Position numbers and translations under genes: made by a program. A model generated the notes under the pieces. It made no database searches, was not told the DNA's origin, and was given only the letters and a program-made list of their open reading frames with translations. Below are positions 1 to 7,167 of a DNA stretch of 64,000 bases, piece after piece (position 1 is the stretch's first letter; each line of letters opens with the position of its first letter). The stretch lies in assembly GCF_023715325.1 (NCBI RefSeq), contig NZ_JAMBNX010000006.1, forward strand, positions 124,001 to 188,000. The letters are read 5' to 3'. This stretch comes from Agromyces mediolanus. GTDB lineage: Bacteria > Actinomycetota > Actinomycetes > Actinomycetales > Microbacteriaceae.

Positions 1-62
1 ACGATGAATCCGACGGCGAGGATCGCAGCGTGCCGCAGCGGTGCGGCTCGGAATCGGAACAC
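1..62 (-). CDS. 5' end of a probable membrane protein gene (runs off the left edge)
   Basis: Reading leftward from a GTG at 62, about 20 codons are visible (MFRFRAAPLRHAAILAVGFI...). A short basic segment is followed by the start of a hydrophobic stretch, as in the N-terminus of a membrane or exported protein. It lies 35 nt downstream of the lipoprotein gene ending at 98, on the same strand, so the two could be co-transcribed. No clear Shine-Dalgarno sequence precedes the GTG. The product cannot be identified from so short a fragment. The neighbouring lipoprotein makes an ECF-type transporter S component one possibility, which is inference only. Confidence 0.4.
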   Translation of the reverse strand, partial: MFRFRAAPLRHAAILAVGFI

Positions 63-97
63 GGCGTGGCTCGTGGGGGTCGAAGGCGCCGGCGGGA

Positions 98-637
98 TCA
101 CTCCGCGGGCGCGGCCGGTTCGTCGTTCAGGGTGAAGAGGAGCTCGATGGCGTCGCCCGGCTGCAGCTCGAGGGTGCCGAGGCCCTCCTGCGCGTAGCCC
201 CACTCGCCGTCGGCGGGCTTCTGCCAGAGGGCCCAGTAGGCGAATGCGGCGGGCATCGACTCGCACGTCTCGAAGTACTCGCTGCCGTCGGCGGTGGGGA
301 TCGCGAGATCCTGCTGCGGTACGCCGTTCACCCGGCAGACGACCTGGTCGCCGTACTGCGCGGTGCCCTCGGTCTCGACCCCGGCGCGGGCGAGCGCGTC
401 GCCGGCGATCATCGGATCGTCGGTGACCACGCAGAGCTCGGTCGAGATGTCGTCCGACAGCTCGAGGTCGCCGGTGTCGACGATCACGGTGATGCCGGCG
501 CACGTCCCCGCGGCGGGCGCGGTGGCCGCCGCATCGGTCGGGGCGGGAGCGGGGGCGGGCTGCCCGGTGCAGCCGGCGAGCGCGAGGGCCGCCAGGGCGG
601 CGGCCGCGAGCAGGGAGGCGCGGATGGGGGGAATCAC
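98..637 (-). CDS. Secreted lipoprotein, possibly DUF4430/transcobalamin-like
   Basis: 179 residues. The N-terminus is a lipoprotein signal: a basic start, an Ala/Leu-rich core and the lipobox LAGC near residue 22, followed by a flexible Ala/Pro linker. The mature part contains several cysteines and a C-terminal block YWALWQKPADGEWGYAQEG..PGD. That pattern of aromatic residues with a closing PGD turn resembles DUF4430/transcobalamin-like domains, which in actinobacteria can lie beside ECF transporter genes; this is a resemblance by eye, not a match. The start is GTG at 637. A -10-like TACGCT (645-650, minus strand) ends 7 nt before it, which suggests a leaderless mRNA. Function otherwise unknown. 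Confidence 0.75.
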   Translation of the reverse strand: MIPPIRASLLAAAALAALALAGCTGQPAPAPAPTDAAATAPAAGTCAGITVIVDTGDLELSDDISTELCVVTDDPMIAGDALARAGVETEGTAQYGDQVVCRVNGVPQQDLAIPTADGSEYFETCESMPAAFAYWALWQKPADGEWGYAQEGLGTLELQPGDAIELLFTLNDEPAAPAE

Positions 638-829
638 GCCCCCAAGCGTAGGGGCGCCAGAGGTCGGATGTCGCGCTGCGACGCGGTTGGATCTTTCGCC
701 CCGTCACGGCTCCTCCTCGTGCACGTGCGCGCGGGGCGCCGGAGCGACAGGTCCGGTTGCCGCAGGGCGCGCTGCGACGCCTGTGGACAGTCCGCCGCCC
801 CGGCGCGGTGAGTCGCCTAACGTGCAGGG

Positions 830-1396
830 ATGCCTCGAACCCATCCACGCGTTGCCGCGACGACCGCGCTGCTCGCATCCGGTCTCGCGCTTGGTCTCGC
901 CGGTTGCGGCGGAGGTACGGCCGCGACGCCCACCGCCTCACCGCCCGCGACACCATCCCCGATCTTCGCCAGCGACGAAGAGGCGCTCGCCGCAGCCGAG
1001 GAGGCGTATGCCGCGTATGCGGCTGCATCAGCGGCCATCGGTTCCGACGGCGGAGCCGGTGTTGAGCGGCTTCGCGACCTTGTGGACACCGACCTCTATG
1101 AACAGTCCGTCAATGAGTTTCGCCAGTTTGAAGAGTTGGGACTCCGGTCTGAGGGAGCTTCTGTCGTCAGCAACGCTATGGTCGCGGACCATCACACGCA
1201 GGGCGACGGAGTGGTCATCAGCGTTTACCTCTGTCGCGACGTTTCGGCGGTCCGGATTCTCGATCAGGCTGGCTATGACGTCACGCCATCAGGTCGGCAG
1301 GATCGTCAATCGCTTCTAGTTTCGCTTCAGGGAAATCGTGAGCAGCTCGTCATCTCCCAGATCTTGCCTTGGAAGGATCGGGCTCTGTGCGAGTAG
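830..1396 (+). CDS. Lipoprotein of unknown function
   Basis: 188 residues. A signal peptide ends in the lipobox LAGC (Cys about residue 26), followed by a Gly/Thr/Pro linker and an Ala-rich helical segment (DEEALAAAEEAYAAYAAAS), then a mixed alpha/beta C-terminal domain ending in DRALCE. No family is recognised. The ATG at 830 follows a TAACGT hexamer (818-823) by 6 nt, the leaderless spacing seen repeatedly in this window. From about 1040 onward the DNA is clearly less GC-rich than the first third of the gene and uses codons such as GAA, TTT, AAT and TTG, which suggests a mosaic or less ameliorated origin. The next gene overlaps its 3' end. Confidence 0.85.
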   Translation: MPRTHPRVAATTALLASGLALGLAGCGGGTAATPTASPPATPSPIFASDEEALAAAEEAYAAYAAASAAIGSDGGAGVERLRDLVDTDLYEQSVNEFRQFEELGLRSEGASVVSNAMVADHHTQGDGVVISVYLCRDVSAVRILDQAGYDVTPSGRQDRQSLLVSLQGNREQLVISQILPWKDRALCE

Positions 1397-2187
1397 TGCT
1401 CGGCCGTCCTATTGTTGGTCTAGTTGTCCTGCTCGCTCCTGGAGCACCAGCGGGAGACTGGACCGATCTTGGAGGCTGGATCGGTAGCGAGGTAGTTGAT
1501 ATCGCGGCCGAGGTTCGCGCTGAGGGAGCAGCAGTCGAACCCGACGAACAGTCCGATGGTGCAGCTGACTCCGCATCAACGGAGACGGCGACCCCTCCAC
1601 CCCCACCCCCTCCCGCCAACTGCAGCCCGATGAACCCCGCGATCTGTGCCGCGCCGGAGCGGGAGGAGCCGGTGCCGCCGACGGATCCGGAGCAGCCCGA
1701 ACCGGCTCTGACGTTCAGCGATGTCGCTTCGTTCGCCCCGGGCCCGTCCGGGATGTCCAGCGAACCCTCGGGCTGGGCGATCGTGCGGCGCCCGGTCAAC
1801 CTCATCGCGGAGGCGGGCCCGGTGTCGCGAACCGGCTCCTTGCTCGGCCGCCCCGTCGAGGTGGCCTTCACCCCGGTCGGCTACGAGTGGCTGGCCTCGA
1901 CTGGTGAACGGTTGGTAGCCGACTCTGCTGGCCGCAGCTGGCGCGAGCTCGGCTCGCCGGAGCTCTCCAGCACCGAGACCTCGCTCCGCTTCGAACGGGC
2001 CGGGCGCTCCACGGTGACGTTGACCGTGCACTATGCCGCCGAGTACCGCTTCGCCGGGTCGGCGTGGCGGGGCATCCCCGGCACGCTGGCCATCGAAGCC
2101 GGATCGCAGCAGTTCCTGGTCGGCAGCTTCGACACCGTGCTCACCGACGGTGATTGTCGAGCCAACCCGAGCGGGCCGGGGTGCTGA
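1387..2187 (+). CDS. Secreted proline-rich protein of unknown function
   Basis: About 266 residues from GTG 1387, chosen because GGAAGGA (1371-1377) lies 9 nt upstream; a GTG at 1396 is an alternative. The N-terminus MRVVLGRPIVGLVVLLAPGAPA looks like an export signal with an Ala-X-Ala site. An acidic region follows, then a poly-proline run, a PPTDPEQPEP linker and a beta-rich C-terminal domain with the motif VTLTVHYAAEYRF and paired cysteines near the end. The start overlaps the end of the upstream lipoprotein gene, so the two are probably translated from one mRNA. The first 170 nt share the lower GC of the preceding gene's 3' part. No function is assigned. Confidence 0.75.
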   Translation: MRVVLGRPIVGLVVLLAPGAPAGDWTDLGGWIGSEVVDIAAEVRAEGAAVEPDEQSDGAADSASTETATPPPPPPPANCSPMNPAICAAPEREEPVPPTDPEQPEPALTFSDVASFAPGPSGMSSEPSGWAIVRRPVNLIAEAGPVSRTGSLLGRPVEVAFTPVGYEWLASTGERLVADSAGRSWRELGSPELSSTETSLRFERAGRSTVTLTVHYAAEYRFAGSAWRGIPGTLAIEAGSQQFLVGSFDTVLTDGDCRANPSGPGC

Positions 2188-2242
2188 TCTGCGTCATACG
2201 CCGACACACTGCTGACGATGTGCCAATTTCGTGATGTGGAGA

Positions 2243-2259
2243 GTCTTCCGATCGAAGAC
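2243..2259. promoter_or_regulatory. 17-bp palindrome upstream of the cold-shock gene
   Basis: GTCTTC-CGATC-GAAGAC, perfect 6-bp arms. A -10-like TATGTT follows at 2270-2275. It could be an operator or part of the csp promoter, but no convincing -35 was found. Confidence 0.3.
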
Positions 2260-2275
2260 ACAGGTGAGCTATGTT

Positions 2276-2489
2276 AGCCAGTACTCCAACTCAGCGGGCG
2301 ACCGCCCGTGCCTCCAATTTGATTGCCCGGAGGCGGATCCTTCCGTGAGGCATGACCCGATTCGAGTGCGGCCCGTCAGCAACGTTCCGCCTCGGCCCCC
2401 GCGGGGCGTCCGCGGCGCGCGACGACCGGTCCGGTCGTCGCGTCGGGCGGGCACGAGCCGCCCATTGGCACGAACGAAGGAAACACAGC
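2276..2489 (+). promoter_or_regulatory. Probable long structured 5' leader of the cold-shock gene
   Basis: The region 2188-2489 (302 nt) holds no gene. If TATGTT at 2270-2275 is the -10, the mRNA has a leader of about 210 nt. It contains a very strong hairpin at 2418-2442: arms CGCGACGACCGG and its exact complement around a single T. The ribosome site GAAGGAAA (2476-2483) follows. Long structured leaders are established for cspA-type mRNAs in Escherichia coli, where they sense temperature. Its role here is inference. Confidence 0.45.
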
Positions 2490-2693
2490 ATGGCAACCGG
2501 AACCGTCAAGTGGTTCAACGCCGAAAAGGGCTACGGCTTCATCTCCCCGGACGACGGCAGCGCTGACGTCTTCGCGCACTTCAGCGCGATCGACGGCAAC
2601 GGCTACCGCTCGCTCGACGAGGGGCAGAAGGTCGAGTTCGACGTCGCGCAGGGCCAGAAGGGCCCGCAGGCGGAGAAGATCCGCGCGATCTGA
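2490..2693 (+). CDS. cspA: Cold-shock protein, CspA family
   Basis: 67 residues, the normal size for a single cold-shock domain. The RNA-binding motifs are intact: [15 protein letters not shown] (RNP1 region) and DVFAHFSAI (RNP2 region). The family binds single-stranded RNA and DNA in the cytoplasm and melts secondary structure, acting as an RNA chaperone during cold or growth transitions. The ATG at 2490 has the ribosome site GAAGGAAA 6 nt upstream. The gene is monocistronic, with a long leader and a strong terminator. Whether this copy is cold-induced or constitutive cannot be told from sequence. Confidence 0.97.
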   Translation: MATGTVKWFNAEKGYGFISPDDGSADVFAHFSAIDGNGYRSLDEGQKVEFDVAQGQKGPQAEKIRAI

Positions 2694-2710
2694 TTCGGCA
2701 TCGAACGTAG

Positions 2711-2744
2711 CGAACGCCGCGGGGCGAACCCCCCGCGGCGTTCG
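2711..2744 (+). terminator. Rho-independent terminator after cspA
   Basis: Perfect 14-bp stem (CGAACGCCGCGGGG, 2711-2724, with its complement at 2731-2744) around a 6-nt loop, followed by a short T-rich stretch. Confidence 0.85.
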
Positions 2745-2876
2745 TCGTTTCTATCCCGGCGCGGCGACCGCTGCCGCGAGGCGGTCCCGCCCCAGGCTCA
2801 GCACAGCTTCGCCCAATACGCTCGCGGGAATCGGATCGCCCGGTCCGGCGACACGCACCTGGGAGGAACCAGTCTG

Positions 2877-3242
2877 ATGCAGTGCCCCGTTGACGGCGCC
2901 GTGCTCGTGATGAGCGAGCGCAGCGGAATCGAGATCGACTACTGCCCCACCTGCCGCGGCGTCTGGCTCGACCGCGGCGAGCTCGACAAGATCCTCGAGC
3001 GCGCCGGCCGCGAACTCGGCGCGCAGCCTGCGCCGCAGCAGCCTGCGCCGCAGCAGCAGCCCGGGCAGCCGCAGTATCAGCAGCCTGCGCAGCAGGGCGG
3101 CCAGAACCCGATGGACCTGCTGCGTCAGATGACGGGTCAGGGCCAGGGCTACGACCAGCGCGGCTACGACCAGCGCGGGTACGACCAGGGTCACTATCGG
3201 AAGAAGAAGAAGGAGAACTGGCTTTCCGAGCTCTTCGACTGA
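2877..3242 (+). CDS. Zinc-ribbon protein (zf-TFIIB family)
   Basis: 121 residues. Residues 1-45 form a TFIIB-type zinc ribbon: CPVD near the start, then CPTC followed by RGVWLDRGELDKI, the signature of this family. The second half is a Gln/Pro-rich low-complexity region (repeated PAPQQ) and a tail with repeated GYDQR units ending in a Lys-rich KKKKENWLSELFD. The ATG at 2877 has GGGAGGA 9-15 nt upstream. The family is widespread and poorly characterised; proteins bind zinc through the four cysteines. The tail suggests interaction with nucleic acid or partner proteins, but this is inference. Confidence 0.85.
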   Translation: MQCPVDGAVLVMSERSGIEIDYCPTCRGVWLDRGELDKILERAGRELGAQPAPQQPAPQQQPGQPQYQQPAQQGGQNPMDLLRQMTGQGQGYDQRGYDQRGYDQGHYRKKKKENWLSELFD

Positions 3243-3268
3243 GCAGGCCGGCCAGCCACTCCGCTGAG

Positions 3269-3328
3269 AGGGTCGCTTTCCGACACCGAGATGCCCACGA
3301 TGGGCACCGGATGCCGGAATGCGACCCT
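3269..3328. terminator. Stem-loop after the zinc-ribbon gene
   Basis: Outer arms AGGGTCGC (3269-3276) and GCGACCCT (3321-3328) enclose an inner hairpin TGCCCA-CGA-TGGGCA (3292-3306). It lies between two convergent genes and followed by TTTCGCG, so it probably terminates the + transcript. Confidence 0.55.
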
Positions 3329-3350
3329 TTCGCGTGGGTGGGCCCGCGCA

Positions 3351-3400
3351 GCGCGGCGCGCGGGCCCGCGCGCGCGCCCGCGCGCGCCCGCGCGCCGCGC
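3351..3400. terminator. GC-only inverted repeat between convergent genes
   Basis: Arms GCGCGGCGCGCGGG (3351-3364) and its complement (3387-3400) flank a CG-alternating loop. The right arm reaches the stop codon of the VOC gene, so it could end the minus-strand transcript. The alternating purine-pyrimidine tract is also of the type that can form Z-DNA. Confidence 0.45.
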
Positions 3401-3816
3401 TACGCTTGCGCGCCGCCGGCGATGTTCACGAGCCAGCTGACGCCGAACCGGTCGACGAGCATGCCGAAGGCGTCGCCCCACGGCGCGACGACGAGCGGCT
3501 CGACGACCGTGCCGCCGTCGACCAGTCGGTCGTAGTAGCCGCGCAGCACGGCGTCGTCGTCGCCGGAGAGGGACACCGAGAAGCCGGCGGCGGGCCGGTA
3601 CTCGAGGTGCGAGGGGGTGTCGGCGGCCATCAGGGTGATGCCGTGGTCGCCGTCGATCTGCCCGTGCATGATCTTGTCGGCATCGGCCGGGTCGGCCTGG
3701 CCGAAGTCGGCGAAGGTCGACACGTTGAGCGTGCCGCCGAACACCGAGTGGTAGAACTCGAGCGCCTGGCGTGCTTCGTCCCGGAAGTTCAGGTACGGGT
3801 TCAGCGTGACGGACAT
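3400..3816 (-). CDS. VOC (glyoxalase/PhnB-like) family protein
   Basis: 138 residues. The start MSVTLNPYLNFRDEARQALEFYHSVFGG and the pattern MHGQIDGDHGITLMAAD and WLVNIAGG are typical of PhnB-like VOC proteins, a metal-binding fold of two beta-alpha-beta-beta-beta units used by glyoxalases, dioxygenases and resistance proteins. The ATG at 3816 was chosen because AAGGAG lies 8 nt upstream. It is divergent from an ArsR regulator and an AHSA1 protein; genes of these three families travel together widely in actinobacteria. The substrate is unknown. The same trio recurs at 47.6-48.8 kb in another order. Confidence 0.9.
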   Translation of the reverse strand: MSVTLNPYLNFRDEARQALEFYHSVFGGTLNVSTFADFGQADPADADKIMHGQIDGDHGITLMAADTPSHLEYRPAAGFSVSLSGDDDAVLRGYYDRLVDGGTVVEPLVVAPWGDAFGMLVDRFGVSWLVNIAGGAQA

Positions 3817-3921
3817 CAGCGACTCCTTCGATCGTTTGGTCTCTGGCGCCGATTCTGCTCCGCTCGTGGTCGGCGCGCGAGCGGTCTGCACGAATTCATG
3901 GCGACGATTCTGGGATCGCCC

Positions 3922-3950
3922 TTGACCGGTGGCTCGGTCGGGACTATCTT
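3922..3950 (+). promoter_or_regulatory. Sigma-A-type promoter of the ArsR-AHSA1 operon
   Basis: -35 TTGACC (3922-3927), 17-nt spacer, -10 TATCTT (3945-3950). The following operator-like repeat would cover the transcription start. Confidence 0.75.
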
Positions 3951-3951
3951 A

Positions 3952-3971
3952 ATCAACTATCAGGTTGATCA
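3952..3971. promoter_or_regulatory. Probable ArsR operator
   Basis: Inverted repeat ATCAAC-TATCAG-GTTGAT just after the -10. Its right half GGTTGATCA (3963-3971) occurs again at 47668-47676, at the transcription start of the second ArsR module. Position and symmetry fit autorepression. Confidence 0.55.
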
Positions 3972-4030
3972 AGAAGTTCATTGATCACCTGGGCCGCACA
4001 CCGGCGGCACACGAATGCGAGGAGGCGCGA

Positions 4031-4465
4031 ATGCTCCTGAACCCGTCGTCCGACGAGCGGCTCGACCGCGCCTTCCTCGCACTCGCCGACCCGGTGCGTC
4101 GTCGCATCATCGCCCGCCTCAGCCGCGGGCCCGCCACGGTCAACGAGCTCGCCGAGCCGTTCACCATCAGCAAGCAGGCGGTGTCGAAGCACATCCAGGT
4201 GCTCGAGCACGCCGGCCTCGTCACGCGTACGCGCGACGCTCAGCGCCGGCCCGTGCACCTCGACCCCGCCGCCCTCGAAGCCCTCACCGCGTGGATCGAC
4301 CGCTACCGGCTGATCCACGAGCAGCGTTTCCGTTCGCTCGACGCGCTGCTCGCCGCCGACTCGCCAGCGGGCGGGTCGCATCCATCGAACCGGGATGCCT
4401 CGGCCGAGGCATCCCACCCGGGCGCCGGCGCCGCCGGCCCCGCTCCAGAAGAGAGCACATCATGA
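4031..4465 (+). CDS. ArsR-family transcriptional regulator
   Basis: 144 residues from ATG 4031, preceded by GGAGG. The winged-helix domain spans about residues 8-90 with the signature FLALADPVRRRIIARLS, VNELAEPFTISKQAVSKHIQVLEHAGLVTRTRD. The cysteine metal-binding motif of classic arsenic sensors (ELCVC) is absent, placing it in the non-metal subgroup usually paired with AHSA1/SRPBCC genes. A low-complexity Ser/Gly/Ala/Pro tail carries a perfect 24-bp DNA palindrome at 4392-4415. The gene overlaps the next by ATGA, so they are translationally coupled. It probably represses its own operon and the divergent VOC gene. Confidence 0.92.
   Translation: MLLNPSSDERLDRAFLALADPVRRRIIARLSRGPATVNELAEPFTISKQAVSKHIQVLEHAGLVTRTRDAQRRPVHLDPAALEALTAWIDRYRLIHEQRFRSLDALLAADSPAGGSHPSNRDASAEASHPGAGAAGPAPEESTS
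4392..4415. repeat. Perfect 24-bp palindrome inside the ArsR gene
   Basis: GGGATGCCTCGG (4392-4403) followed directly by its reverse complement (4404-4415). It contains the over-represented word GGATGCC in both orientations and lies in the low-complexity tail of the ArsR protein. Confidence 0.9.
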
Positions 4466-4935
4466 CCAACCCCGTCACCATCACCGCCCCGGAGGGACTG
4501 CCCTTCATCGAGATCGTCCGGGAGTTCGACGCCCCGGTCGAGCGCCTCTTCCGCGCGCACCGCGAGCCCGAACTCGTGAAGCAGTGGCTCGGGCCGAACG
4601 GCTACGAGATGCAGATCGACCAGTGGGACTTCGTGAGCCACGGCGGATACCGCTACGTGCACGTCGACGGGCAGGGCGAGCGCTACGCGTTCAACGGCAC
4701 GTTCCACTCCGTGCGCGAGAACGAGATCGCCGTGCAGACGTTCGAGTTCGAGGGCTACCCCGACATCGTCGCCGTCGAGACGATCCGGTTCGAGGACCTC
4801 GGCGGCGGCCGTACCCGGCTCGCCATCCACTCGGTCTACCCGAGCGTCGAGGCCCGCGACGGCATGGTCGCGAGCGGCATGGAGCGCGGCCTGAGCGAGG
4901 GCTACGCCCGCCTCGACGGCCTCGTGGCCGCCTGA
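4462..4935 (+). CDS. AHSA1/SRPBCC-domain protein
   Basis: 157 residues covering one complete SRPBCC (START-like) domain of the AHSA1 type: IEIVREFDAPVERLFRAHREPELVKQWLGP, the helix-grip strands, and the closing M..GMERGLSEGYARLDGLV helix. The domain forms a hydrophobic cavity for small ligands. The start ATG overlaps the ArsR stop (ATGA), so the pair is translationally coupled. Genes of this type are routinely paired with ArsR regulators, but their ligand is generally unknown; the eukaryotic Hsp90 activator role should not be assumed. A paralogue with the same partners lies at 47997-48464. Confidence 0.92.
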   Translation: MTNPVTITAPEGLPFIEIVREFDAPVERLFRAHREPELVKQWLGPNGYEMQIDQWDFVSHGGYRYVHVDGQGERYAFNGTFHSVRENEIAVQTFEFEGYPDIVAVETIRFEDLGGGRTRLAIHSVYPSVEARDGMVASGMERGLSEGYARLDGLVAA

Positions 4936-5087
4936 ACGGACGGAGCACGTTTCTCCGCTTCAGCGGGGGTGGGATCGAGCGCGAGCGGCGCCGACCCACC
5001 CCCGTTCGCGTCACCCGGCGACCAACCTCGCTCAGGGCATTGCGCGCCGCCCCCTGCCGGGGTCATCATGTCCCGGGGAGGGTTGCG

Positions 5088-5495
5088 ATGGGGTGGGACT
5101 CGAACGCGGAGCGATCGGCAATGCGTCTCGTCGGAGCGCCGCCTCCGCCCGTCGGCGAGTTCGACGTCGCGACGGAGGCCTCGGTGTCCGTCCTCGGCCG
5201 CCTGCCCCTGGATTCGCTGGTCGACGCCCTCGCGGATTCGCCGCGCGTGGTGCCGTGGGAGGCCGACGTCGTCGTCGCCGTGGTCGACGACGAGCGCTCG
5301 CTGCACGGCCTCGCCGGATGGCTTCGCGAGTGCGGCGTCGTCGCGCCCGTGTGGGTGGTGCACGGCGGCACGCAGGGCCCGGCGCCCGGTGCCGACGCGG
5401 TGCGCGGAGTGATGCGCGACGCGGGTTACGGCGCGCTCGTCATGAGCCGCGTCTCCGCCACCTGGTCCGCGACGCGCTTCGCCATGCCGGCCTGA
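5088..5495 (+). CDS. Small cytoplasmic protein, DUF3052-like
   Basis: 135 residues from ATG 5088, with GGGGAGGG 7-14 nt upstream; MRLVGAP at 5121 is a less likely start. The organisation, an N-terminal segment, then EADVVVAVVDDERSLHGLAGWL, then VWVVHGG...VRGVMRDAGY and a final ATWSATRF, follows the layout of DUF3052 proteins, which end in a similar T-W-S-x-x-R-F motif. The similarity is by eye and partial. No catalytic motif is visible. It stands alone, 150 nt after the AHSA1 gene. Confidence 0.6.
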   Translation: MGWDSNAERSAMRLVGAPPPPVGEFDVATEASVSVLGRLPLDSLVDALADSPRVVPWEADVVVAVVDDERSLHGLAGWLRECGVVAPVWVVHGGTQGPAPGADAVRGVMRDAGYGALVMSRVSATWSATRFAMPA

Positions 5496-5652
5496 ACGCA
5501 CCCCGCCGAAGCGGTCCGCGCCGTTCCGCGGGCTCCGCGCGCGATCGCATGCGGCGGCCGCCTCGTCAAGCCCGTGCGGCGCGCGTCGCGGCGGAGTAGA
5601 CCGTACCGTGGGGGTCCATCGCCGCGACTCCCGTGACCGAACGGAGCCGCCG

Positions 5653-6840
5653 ATGACCGGGTTCGCCGACCGAGCGCCCATGGACGGTTCCGCGTGGGCG
5701 GCGCCGCCGGCGCCCCGGCTCGGCATCGAGGAGGAGTTCGCCCTCGTCGTGCCGCGCACCCTCGAGCCGGCGGATGCCGCGGCGGCCGTGCGCGAGCGGC
5801 TGGCGGAGATCAGCCTGCCGGGTTCGCCGCACATCGAGGGGGAGTTCCTCGCGCACCAGCTCGAGTACGCCACGCCCGTCTGCGACGACGCGCGCGCCGC
5901 GGCGCCGTTGCTGCTCCGTGCCCGGCGCGAGCTCTCGGCGGCCGCCGCGGGACTGGGTCTCGGCGTCGCCGCCAGCGGCACCCTGCTGCACGAGGCGGTC
6001 TCGCCGGAGCCGGCCGAAGGCGCCAGGTACCGCCGCATCGCGGCCGACATCCGCGGCCTCCTCGACGACCATCAGGTCTGCGGCATGCACGTCCACCTCG
6101 GCTACGACGATGCCGAGCAGCGGGTGGAGGCGCTGAACCGCCTGCGCGGCTGGGTGCCGCTGTTCACCGCGCTCGCCGCGAACTCGCCGTTCTGGCGCGG
6201 GCGCGACACCGGGTTCGCGAGCTGGCGCACCATCATCCTGCGTCGCTGGATCGCGATCGGCGTGCCCGCCCCGTTCGCCGGGGTCGAGGACTACACGCGG
6301 CGACGTGCGCAGGTGCTCGCCGCCGTCGGCGACGACGACGCCGCCCTCGTCACCTGGACGGTGCGCCTCTCGCACCACCTGCCGACGATCGAGCTGCGCT
6401 TCGGCGATGCGCAGCTCGAGGTGCGCGACACGGTGGCGATCTGCGGCTTCGTGCGGCTCGTCGCGGCTCGACTGATGCGGATGCCGCACCCGCCGCCCGC
6501 GATCGACTCCGACGTGCTGAACACGGCCGTCTGGACCGCCGCCCGCGACGGGCACGCCGCACGCGTGCCGCATCCGCTCGGCGAGGGTGTCGCCCCCGTG
6601 GCGGCGCTCGTCGAGTGGGCGCTCGACTGGTGCGGTTCGCCGGGATCCGTGGCGCGCGACGTGCGCTCGCTCCTCGCCCGCGGTTCGGGGGCCGAACGGC
6701 AGCGCCACGCCTACGAGTCCGGCGGGATCGCCGCCCTCGGCACGGCCGTCGCCGCCCATCACGGACCGCTCCGGGCATCCGGGCTAGCACCGGCGGACGA
6801 AGGGGTCAAGCCCGGTGCGGCCGAGGCCGCCGTGGAGTAG
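5653..6840 (+). CDS. Carboxylate-amine ligase, YbdK / glutamate-cysteine ligase type 2 family
   Basis: 395 residues. The GCS2 fold is recognised by LGIEEEFALV near the start (metal-binding glutamates), GEFLAHQLEYATP, ASGTLLHE, CGMHVHLGYDD, ALAANSPFWRGRDTGFASWR and PTIELRFGDAQ. Enzymes of this family join an amine to a carboxylate with ATP; YbdK of Escherichia coli has weak gamma-glutamylcysteine ligase activity and related enzymes act in ergothioneine synthesis. No ergothioneine genes are nearby, so the substrate is open. ATG 5653 has GGAG 6 nt upstream; an in-frame GTG at 5608, 5 nt after TAGACC, would give a leaderless form 15 residues longer. Confidence 0.9.
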   Translation: MTGFADRAPMDGSAWAAPPAPRLGIEEEFALVVPRTLEPADAAAAVRERLAEISLPGSPHIEGEFLAHQLEYATPVCDDARAAAPLLLRARRELSAAAAGLGLGVAASGTLLHEAVSPEPAEGARYRRIAADIRGLLDDHQVCGMHVHLGYDDAEQRVEALNRLRGWVPLFTALAANSPFWRGRDTGFASWRTIILRRWIAIGVPAPFAGVEDYTRRRAQVLAAVGDDDAALVTWTVRLSHHLPTIELRFGDAQLEVRDTVAICGFVRLVAARLMRMPHPPPAIDSDVLNTAVWTAARDGHAARVPHPLGEGVAPVAALVEWALDWCGSPGSVARDVRSLLARGSGAERQRHAYESGGIAALGTAVAAHHGPLRASGLAPADEGVKPGAAEAAVE

Positions 6841-6909
6841 CGTCGATCTGCCGAGGGCGGCGTCGCGCTCGGATCGGGAAGACCACATCGGGGAACCAAG
6901 GGAGCCGCT

Positions 6910-7167
6910 ATGACCATCGAGGCACCGCAACCCATCGGCGCGAGACGCGCCGCGCTTCCGCCCATCGGCCTGTGGTGGCCGATGCTCGAACCCACCCTGC
7001 AGCGCGAGATCCTCGAGCATCCGAGCGCCCCGTTGCGCCGTGCCGTGGTGCGCCGCATCTACGAACTCTGCGAACTCGACCGCTTCCCGATGCGCGACTA
7101 CGTCCGCCTGAACGAGAACGAGCGCGCCTACCTCGCGGGCTGGACGCACACCGCGGCCTGGGAGTGA
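6910..7167 (+). CDS. Small hypothetical protein
   Basis: 85 residues, cytoplasmic, with no signal or membrane segment. The motif GLWWPMLEPTLQREILEHPSAPLRRAVVRRIYELC suggests a helical protein. GGGAG precedes the ATG, and the stop overlaps the ATG of the next gene (TGATG), so it is translationally coupled to the DUF6328 membrane protein. No family recognised. Confidence 0.75.
   Translation: MTIEAPQPIGARRAALPPIGLWWPMLEPTLQREILEHPSAPLRRAVVRRIYELCELDRFPMRDYVRLNENERAYLAGWTHTAAWE

Noticed and set aside
4031..4465. Metal-sensing ArsR regulator
   Set aside because: Neither ArsR protein in the window has the cysteine metal-binding motif, and there are no metal-resistance genes in their operons.
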